This document shows, one piece after another, positions 5,204-10,535 of a stretch of 10,535 nt of DNA. Below the pieces are notes generated by a model, which was not told the DNA's origin, made no database searches, and saw nothing but the letters and a program-made list of their open reading frames with translations. A program made the translations under genes and the position numbers. The stretch lies in NCBI GenBank assembly GCA_036375275.1, contig DASUSF010000260.1:1-10535 (forward strand), given 5' to 3'. The DNA comes from DASUSF01 sp036375275 (GTDB lineage Bacteria; Pseudomonadota; Alphaproteobacteria; Geminicoccales; Geminicoccaceae). Position 1 is the stretch's first letter, and each line of letters opens with the position of its first letter.

Positions 5204-6667
5204 TCAGAAGACGTCGCCGGTCAGCTCGATCCGAAGCCGCTCGCGGAAGCCGTTGATCGCGCGGAAGCCGTCCTTGAGGATGTCGAGCTCGCGGCGGGTC
5301 AGCGCGTCCGGGTCGACGAAGTTGCCGATCGGCCGGCCGGCCTCGTAGTCGCGGATCTGCTGGCGGAGCTGCAGGCCCGTGATGTGCGCGAACGCCCCCT
5401 CGAGGTAGTCGCGCTCGTCCGGCGTGAGCTCGCCCCGCGCGGCCAGCGCCGCGATCCGCGCGAGCGTTCCGGTCGCCGCCACGCCATGGCGCAGCGCCAG
5501 CAGCCGGACCGCCTCGGCGAGCGGAAGGGTGCCTGCGTACTTGAGGTTGATCTGGCCCTTGTGCTCCGGATCGTCGCGTTCGGTGACGAGCCGCCCGAAC
5601 CAGCCGAGCGCGGTGCGGTGGTCGGCCTGGACGCCGAACATGTCGCGGAGAAAGCCCAGGTTCCGCTGGAGCAGGGCCAGGATTCCGGCCCGCAGCCGCT
5701 CGGCGAGGTCGTCGCGGCCGAACACGCTCTGAAAGTCGAACAGCACGTCGCACAGCTGGAGCGCGACCTCGGCCCGCCTGCGCACCCAGCGGCCGATCTG
5801 CGCCTCCCACTGCGGCAGGGTCTTCCGCCAGACCGGATTGATCGCCATCACGCCGCCCCGGCACAGCGGGAAGCCGAGCCGATCGAGCTGGCTGTTCATG
5901 CGCGCCGCGAGCTCGATGAAGAACGGGTCGATCCGCGCGTGCGCCTCGTCGGGATAGGGCTCGAGCACGAAGCCGTTGTCCTGGTCGGGAAACAGGAAGC
6001 TCTCGCCGCGCCCGCCGGAGCCCATGACGATCGCCGCGAAGCCGACGGGGGGCGGCCCCCACCCGTTGGCCTCGAGCGCGTCGAGATTGAGCCGGATCAC
6101 GCGCCGGTGGATGTCGTTGTTGATCGAGCTGATCAGCTGCTGGATCTCCGGCGCCGGGACGTGGTCCTCGAACAGCTGCTTCGCGAGGCGCACCTGGGCG
6201 GCCTTGATCTCGCGCAGGCCGTCCAGGCTGTCCTCGTGGGTCAGGCGGTCGATCGTTTCGACCAGCTGCGGCTGGGCCGCGGCCAGCGCGTCGTGCAGGT
6301 ACAGCATGCCGGTGAGCAGCCCGGCGGCGTCGACCACCGGCATGTGCCGGAGGCCGAGGCGGCGCATCCGGCCGACCGCCTCGTAGAGCGGCTGATGATC
6401 GCGGATCGTCTCGACCGGCCGGGACATCAGATCGACCACCGGGGCGGCGTCGAGCCCCCGCCCCGCGATCCGCCGGACCACGTCCTGCTCGGTCAGGATG
6501 CCGACCATCCGGCTGTGCTCGTCGACCACCGCCGCGGCGGATGCCCTGGCCGCGCTCATGCGCGCGACCACCTCGAGCGCGGGCAGCGCTGGCGCCACCA
6601 CCACCGGCGGCGCCTTCATGTGATCGCGCACGAGGTAGCGGAAGACGGCGGTCTGGGACTGGCTCAA
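5204..6667 (-). CDS. CBS-pair / DUF294 nucleotidyltransferase-like protein
   Basis: A 487-residue predicted signalling protein. Two CBS domains lie at about 12-70 and 77-130 (LVRDHMKAPPVVVAP; VVDLMSRPVETIRDHQPLYEA), which in other proteins bind adenine nucleotides. A DUF294 domain of the GlnD-like nucleotidyltransferase fold follows, with MGSGGRGESFLFPDQDNGFV at 215-234; the GSGGRGE loop and D228/D230 match the nucleotide- and metal-binding positions. The DUF294 C-terminal helical domain covers roughly 330-480. Many relatives carry a cyclic-nucleotide-binding domain before the CBS pair; this one lacks it. The start is TTG, supported by GGGAG 7 nt upstream and by CBS1 beginning at once; the first internal ATG (6619) would cut into CBS1. 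Relatives are often beside an exonuclease or a sodium:solute symporter, but here the neighbours are a dehalogenase and, divergently, a hydratase. The biochemical activity of this family is largely undefined. Confidence 0.88.
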   Translation of the reverse strand: MSQSQTAVFRYLVRDHMKAPPVVVAPALPALEVVARMSAARASAAAVVDEHSRMVGILTEQDVVRRIAGRGLDAAPVVDLMSRPVETIRDHQPLYEAVGRMRRLGLRHMPVVDAAGLLTGMLYLHDALAAAQPQLVETIDRLTHEDSLDGLREIKAAQVRLAKQLFEDHVPAPEIQQLISSINNDIHRRVIRLNLDALEANGWGPPPVGFAAIVMGSGGRGESFLFPDQDNGFVLEPYPDEAHARIDPFFIELAARMNSQLDRLGFPLCRGGVMAINPVWRKTLPQWEAQIGRWVRRRAEVALQLCDVLFDFQSVFGRDDLAERLRAGILALLQRNLGFLRDMFGVQADHRTALGWFGRLVTERDDPEHKGQINLKYAGTLPLAEAVRLLALRHGVAATGTLARIAALAARGELTPDERDYLEGAFAHITGLQLRQQIRDYEAGRPIGNFVDPDALTRRELDILKDGFRAINGFRERLRIELTGDVF

Positions 6668-6769
6668 CGGCGATCTCCCGGCGCCGGGATCAGTCTACGG
6701 CCGCGCAACCGCGGTGCAACCGGGCGGCCGTCGGCGCTATAACGATCCGGAGGCAGGGGGAGGACGATC
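6668..6769. promoter_or_regulatory. Divergent promoter region with nested repeats
   Basis: This 102-nt region separates the TTG-started CBS-DUF294 gene and the hydratase gene. On the plus strand TATAAC (6738-6743) is a good -10 for the hydratase, leaving about 19-20 nt to the ribosome binding site GGAGG (6759-6763). The hexamer 17 nt upstream (TGCAAC) is a poor -35, suggesting activator dependence. A perfect 8-bp inverted repeat (6697-6704 and 6724-6731) encloses two direct copies of GCAACCG (6705-6711 and 6716-6722) that repeat every 11 bp. A 14-bp perfect palindrome, TCCCGGCGCCGGGA (6676-6689), overlaps the ribosome binding site of the leftward gene. Confidence 0.55.
6697..6731. repeat. Operator candidate: inverted repeat enclosing a direct repeat
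   Basis: ACGGCCGC (6697-6704) and GCGGCCGT (6724-6731) are exact reverse complements 19 nt apart. Inside them GCAACCG occurs twice with an 11-bp period. The right arm ends 6 bp before the proposed -10 of the hydratase gene, covering the -35 zone, which is a classic position for a regulator. No dedicated regulator gene is adjacent. Confidence 0.45.
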
Positions 6770-7570
6770 ATGACAGCGGGCGAGGAGCGAATCCAGGCCG
6801 CCGCGGAGGAGATCGCCGCCACCCGCCTGGGCCACGGCCGGCTGAGCCGCCTCCCGACCAGCATCCGGCCGCGCGACGCGAGCGAGGCCTACGCCGTGCA
6901 GGCGGCGCTGCATCGCCGCCTCGAGGGCGCGGGCCGCGGCACCGTCGTCGGCCACAAGATCGGCTGCACCACGGAGGTGATGCAGCGCTACCTCAGGATC
7001 GACAGCCCCTGCGCCGGCGGGGTGTTCAGCAGGACCGTCCACCAGCGCGAGGCGCGCCTCGAGAGCGGCGACTTCCGTCGGATCGGGGTCGAGTGCGAGA
7101 TCGCGGTCCGGCTCGGCGCCGATCTCCCGGACCTCGTCCGCGGCCACGACCGCGGCACGGTGGCTCGAGCGGTCGACCGGGTGATGGCCGCCATCGAGAT
7201 CGTCGAGGATCGCTACGCGGACTTCCGCGCCTTCGACACCCCGACCCTGATCGCGGACGATTTCTTCAATGCCGGCTGCGTGCTGGGCGAGCCGGTCGAG
7301 GCCTGGAACCAGCTCGACCTCGCGGGTCTCGAGGGCCGGATGCGGATCGACGGCAAAGAGGTCGGGCGCGGCCACGGCCGCGACATCCTCGGCCACCCCT
7401 TCGAGGCGCTGGCCTGGCTCGCGAACAGCCTGAACGTCCGCGGCGACCGGCTGAGAGCAGGCGAGTTCGTGCTGCTCGGGAGCCTGGTCCAGACCGTCTG
7501 GCTGCAGCCGGGCAACCGGGTCCACATCGAGGTGGACCGGCTCGGCGAGGCGACCCTCAGCCTGAGCTGA
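6770..7570 (+). CDS. 2-keto-4-pentenoate hydratase / oxalocrotonate decarboxylase family protein
   Basis: A 266-residue member of the fumarylacetoacetate-hydrolase superfamily, MhpD/DmpE/DmpH branch, whose members hydrate 2-hydroxypenta-2,4-dienoate or decarboxylate 4-oxalocrotonate in aromatic meta-cleavage pathways. Visible signatures are GHKIGCTT (61-68, with the conserved Lys63), the metal-binding pair E108/E110 in VECEIAVRL, and E143 in IEIVEDRYADF, equivalent to the three acidic ligands of DmpE. A conserved GHP-EALAWLAN stretch (208-219) and a GSLVQT motif (237-242) complete the fold. Length matches the family (~260). Start choice is secure: GGAGG with 6-nt spacing. The usual partner genes (ring-cleavage dioxygenase, aldolase, dehydrogenase) are absent from the window, so this is a stand-alone copy and its substrate is uncertain. 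A hairpin over its stop codon may end transcription. Confidence 0.9.
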   Translation: MTAGEERIQAAAEEIAATRLGHGRLSRLPTSIRPRDASEAYAVQAALHRRLEGAGRGTVVGHKIGCTTEVMQRYLRIDSPCAGGVFSRTVHQREARLESGDFRRIGVECEIAVRLGADLPDLVRGHDRGTVARAVDRVMAAIEIVEDRYADFRAFDTPTLIADDFFNAGCVLGEPVEAWNQLDLAGLEGRMRIDGKEVGRGHGRDILGHPFEALAWLANSLNVRGDRLRAGEFVLLGSLVQTVWLQPGNRVHIEVDRLGEATLSLS

Positions 7571-7578
7571 CGCTCAGG
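7561..7578. terminator. Bidirectional terminator candidate over two convergent stops
   Basis: CCTGAG (7561-7566) and CTCAGG (7573-7578) form a perfect 6-bp stem with a 6-nt loop. The loop contains the hydratase TGA (7568-7570), and the opposite-strand stop of the PIN remnant (7574-7576) lies in the right arm. No T-run follows on either side, so efficiency is uncertain. Confidence 0.35.
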
Positions 7579-7780
7579 TGGACAGCACCACATCGGCGCC
7601 GCAAGCCAGCGCGGCGGCCGCCATCACACGGCCGGCGCTGGCCAGCCGCGGCTTTCCGACGTCGATCAGCATCGCAAGGTGAAGCGCATCGAGCGTTCGC
7701 AACGGCTGATCCGGGAGGGCCTCGATCGACTCGCCTGCCGCGACCGCATGAAGACTCCGGTTGATGCGGATCAGGGGCAT
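7574..7780 (-). pseudogene. Truncated VapC-like PIN-domain remnant
   Basis: A 68-codon frame resembles only the C-terminal half of a VapC toxin. LPDQPLRTLDALHLAMLID (22-40) matches the LRTLDALHLATA helix of PIN ribonucleases, with the conserved Asp31. The following segment RLASAGRVMAAAALACGADVV occupies the place of the usual LVTxDxRMAxAAxxLG strand-helix, but the acidic residue expected there is missing (A-G instead). The N-terminal strand with the first catalytic aspartate and the middle acidic residue are absent; full VapC proteins run about 130 residues. No VapB antitoxin gene is seen. Its ATG shares a base with the EEP stop codon (TGATG), so the remnant could still be translated by coupling. 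Loss of most catalytic residues argues for a decayed toxin. A genuine small protein of new function is the alternative. Confidence 0.6.
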
Positions 7781-8739
7781 CAATCGGTAGCCAGCCGGAA
7801 GTCGGCGACCACGGGAAAATGGTCGGAGCCGACGGAGGGACCGCGGCGGAAGTCGCTGACGAAGAGAGGCCCCTTGAACAGGATGTGGTCGAGGGGAATC
7901 CGGGCCGGCCAGAGCCAACGCGGCCAGGTCGCGACGTAGCCCTGGCCGGCCGCGGCATTGCGGAGGTCGGCCGCGTCGACCAGATCGCGGAAGTGGGGCG
8001 ACCAGTAGGTCGTGTTGAAGTCGCCGGTGACGATCGCGGGCCGGTCCGCCCGGGCGAGGCTGTCCGCGATGTGGTCGAGCTGGCGGTTCCGCACCCGGCT
8101 GTCGGTCGCGTCGCGCGGCGAGGGTGATTCCGGGTGCACCCCGGCGACGGTCAGGGAGTGGTTCCCGATTTCCACCTCCGCCAGCAGGTGCGGCCGCTGG
8201 CCGCCCGGCGTCCGGACCACCTCGTCCTCGAGGATCGGGTGGCGGCTGAACAGGACCACCGGCGCGCCGTCCCGCCAGCCGGCCGGCGCCCGGTTCGGGT
8301 AGCGCTCGCCGATCCCGCTCAGGACGTCCCGCCAGCGTTCGCCCTCGGCGTCCACCAGCACCACGAGGTCGGCGTCGCTGGCGGCGACGAATTCCCGGAC
8401 GCGGGCCGGGGTGGGGTTGGACTGGAGCACGTTGGCCGCCACCACGCGGAGCGGCACGCCCGCCCCGTCCGCCGCCGCCCCGCCGCCGAGCCAGAGGTCC
8501 CTGACCGCCCAGCCGTGGATCAGCGCGACCACGGCGAGCACGAGCGCCGCCGGCCAGGCCCTGGCCGCCAGCGCCAACGCGGCGAAGAGCACGGCGAGCA
8601 CGAGGTACTGGACCCGGAAGTGGCTGAACAGGTCGAACGCCCACCAGAGCCGGGCGGAGAGGGCGAGCAGCGTCGCCACCACCAGGCCCGCGGCGGCGAG
8701 GATCACCGTCGCCTTGAGCAGCATCATCGTGTGGCTCAC
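7780..8739 (-). CDS. Membrane-anchored endonuclease/exonuclease/phosphatase (EEP) family protein
   Basis: About 319 residues (numbering here starts one codon upstream, at the adjacent GTG). Three hydrophobic helices fill the N-terminus (about 8-28, 44-61, 64-82), followed by an EEP-fold catalytic domain from about 98 to the end. Metal and catalytic positions are readable: N104 (VAANVLQSNP), H203 (GVHPESP), D241/N243 (VTGDFNTTYWSPHF), D285/H286 (IPLDHILF) and D307/H308 (VGSDHFPVVADF). The metal-binding glutamate of the usual LQE motif is replaced by D131 (VVLVDAEGE), a conservative change. The fold covers DNases, lipid phosphatases and sphingomyelinases; the substrate cannot be deduced. The second of two adjacent GTG codons (8739) is chosen because GGAGG lies 5 nt before it, against 2 nt for the first (8742). 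The stop overlaps the ATG of the PIN remnant. Confidence 0.87.
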   Translation of the reverse strand: MSHTMMLLKATVILAAAGLVVATLLALSARLWWAFDLFSHFRVQYLVLAVLFAALALAARAWPAALVLAVVALIHGWAVRDLWLGGGAAADGAGVPLRVVAANVLQSNPTPARVREFVAASDADLVVLVDAEGERWRDVLSGIGERYPNRAPAGWRDGAPVVLFSRHPILEDEVVRTPGGQRPHLLAEVEIGNHSLTVAGVHPESPSPRDATDSRVRNRQLDHIADSLARADRPAIVTGDFNTTYWSPHFRDLVDAADLRNAAAGQGYVATWPRWLWPARIPLDHILFKGPLFVSDFRRGPSVGSDHFPVVADFRLATD

Positions 8740-8771
8740 CACTGCCTCCGGACCGGATCTGACCGGTGCCC

Positions 8772-8828
8772 GGAGCGGTCAACGCCCCTCGCCGCGGAGC
8801 GGTCAACGCCCCTCGCCGCGGAGCGGTC
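8772..8828. repeat. 24-bp tandem repeat, about 2.4 copies
   Basis: Two identical 24-bp units, 8772-8795 and 8796-8819, are followed by the first 9 bases of a third (GGAGCGGTC, 8820-8828). The array lies in the 118-nt gap between the HD-domain gene and the EEP gene. Read leftward, each full unit contains TTGACC, a -35-like hexamer, so the array places two such boxes upstream of the EEP gene; the hexamer 17 nt after the proximal one (GATCCG) is a poor -10. Confidence 0.85.
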
Positions 8829-8857
8829 CCCGGAGCGGCGCGGAAGGGGGCCGCGCC

Positions 8858-9475
8858 TCAGTGGCGGACCTTCAGCTCCAGGACGCTCTCCGGCACCAGC
8901 AGGTCGCCGGCGTGCGCCGTCGCCCAGAAGGCGTAGTCGGCGTGGTGGATGATGGTGTTCTCCAACGAGCGCATCAGCAATTCCCCTTCACCGGAATGAG
9001 CCGCCGCACAGTGCGCGACCTCCTCCGGCAGGCCGACGGTGAGGCAGATGTGGACGCCGTAGGCCGGGTGGCGGATCGCCGGGCGGCCGGCGGCGCGCGG
9101 GTTCGCGTCCCACTTCGCGCGGTTCCTCGGATCGAACTCGAAAGGCTTGCCGATGTCGTGGCAGAGGCCGCCCGCGATCAGGATGTCGCGGTCCACCTCG
9201 AGGCCAGGGAACAGCGCGCCCATTTCCTCGGCGATCCGCATCGCGAGGCGCGTCACGCCCCGGATGTGATCGCTCTGCACGCCCGACTTGAGCGTGTTCT
9301 GGCCGGGGTTGCCGCTCGGCTCGATCTCGCTGATCGCGTTGAAGCTGCTCCTCGCGAGCGCCAGCGCCCAGGCCTCGACCACCTTGTCCCGCAGCTCCGG
9401 ATCGCGGATCTCCTCGACCTCGGGCAGCTCCTCCCGCACCCGCGCCCGCAGCGCGTCGGTCACCTCAGCGGCCAT
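8858..9475 (-). CDS. HD-domain metal-dependent phosphohydrolase
   Basis: A 205-residue protein built around one HD domain (about 66-182). The metal and catalytic pattern is complete: H70 (QSDHIRGV), the HD doublet H106-D107 in GGLCHDIGKPFEF, H136 (IRHPAYGVHI), H160 (AAAHSGEGE) and D180 (HHADYAFW). The spacing fits single-domain HD phosphohydrolases. The N-terminal 60 residues are helical and charged, with a SGNPGQNT loop. HD enzymes act on nucleotides, cyclic dinucleotides or other phosphoesters; the substrate here is unknown. There is no GYP motif, so it is not a c-di-GMP HD-GYP phosphodiesterase. The start ATG has GGGAG about 7 nt upstream. It follows the symporter gene by about 120 nt and precedes the EEP gene by a repeat-bearing gap. 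Confidence 0.9.
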   Translation of the reverse strand: MAAEVTDALRARVREELPEVEEIRDPELRDKVVEAWALALARSSFNAISEIEPSGNPGQNTLKSGVQSDHIRGVTRLAMRIAEEMGALFPGLEVDRDILIAGGLCHDIGKPFEFDPRNRAKWDANPRAAGRPAIRHPAYGVHICLTVGLPEEVAHCAAAHSGEGELLMRSLENTIIHHADYAFWATAHAGDLLVPESVLELKVRH

Positions 9476-9598
9476 GAACGTGCTCCCGATCTCGACATGG
9501 TCCAGGCCCCGGCGCCTCCGGCGGCGACGCCCTCGAGCGTCTCGAAGGTGCGCCCCGCCGCTTCCGCACCGTCCGCCCGGCCCTGCCCCTCATTGCGC
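9476..9598. other. 123-nt gap between symporter and HD gene
   Basis: No gene with a usable start codon and ribosome binding site is seen. The minus-strand frame that follows the symporter stop by one base shift (GRADGAEAAGRTFETLEG) has protein-like composition but no start, and is probably a GC-driven chance frame. Short GC-rich dyads occur, none with a T-run. The HD gene's promoter should lie here, unless it is co-transcribed with the symporter gene. Confidence 0.4.

Positions 9599-10535
<937 letters not shown>

Noticed and set aside
5187..5348. Plus-strand ATG with GAGGA upstream at about 5176-5189
   Set aside because: The frame runs antisense into the end of the CBS-DUF294 gene and gives a Ser/Arg-rich shadow peptide; the ribosome-site match is probably chance.
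4223..6742. An 839-codon open frame on the plus strand
   Set aside because: It is antisense to two well-identified genes (dehalogenase and CBS-DUF294), has the Arg/Ala/Gly/Asp/Val-rich composition of a GC-driven shadow frame, and shows no domain.

Overview
The window is very GC-rich and densely coded, with Shine-Dalgarno-led genes, occasional GTG/TTG starts and short intergenic gaps. Two short DUF1127 proteins, a GcvA-type LysR regulator and an AGCS sodium:alanine symporter together suggest an alphaproteobacterium, perhaps a Rhodospirillales-like soil or aquatic heterotroph. This placement is inferred from gene families and base composition; no rRNA or other marker gene is present.

Layout from left to right. 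(1) Positions 1-77 hold the last codons of a rightward gene that converges on a leftward three-gene run (2174 to 92): a DinB-fold protein, a GNAT acetyltransferase and a short-chain dehydrogenase with a C-terminal membrane segment. The gaps in this run are 18-19 nt, so it is probably one operon. (2) A leftward stress-type cluster (3157 to 2395) holds two DUF1127 proteins with a 45-codon open reading frame between them. That small frame has a near-ideal ribosome binding site spanning the stop codon of the upstream DUF1127 gene. The cluster is divergent from a GcvA-like LysR gene (3268-4170). (3) The LysR gene overlaps, tail to tail by 11 nt, a leftward alpha/beta hydrolase that carries the full visible residue set of fluoroacetate/haloacetate dehalogenases. 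(4) A leftward CBS-DUF294 nucleotidyltransferase-like signalling protein with a TTG start is divergent from a rightward 2-keto-4-pentenoate hydratase-family gene. The shared 102-nt control region carries nested inverted and direct repeats. (5) A leftward group follows: an HD-domain phosphohydrolase, a membrane-anchored endonuclease/exonuclease/phosphatase (EEP) protein, and a truncated VapC-like PIN remnant that overlaps the EEP stop codon. A 24-bp tandem repeat sits just upstream of the EEP gene. (6) The right edge holds the C-terminal two thirds of an AGCS symporter.

The genes do not form one obvious pathway. The dehalogenase and the hydratase are scavenging or catabolic enzymes, the symporter imports amino acids, and the DinB/GNAT/SDR and DUF1127 groups look like small accessory or stress modules. 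I see no mobile element, CRISPR array, phage gene, rRNA or tRNA. The least described element is the DUF1127 / small ORF / DUF1127 cluster. Several intergenic repeat structures are also unexplained by the annotated genes.
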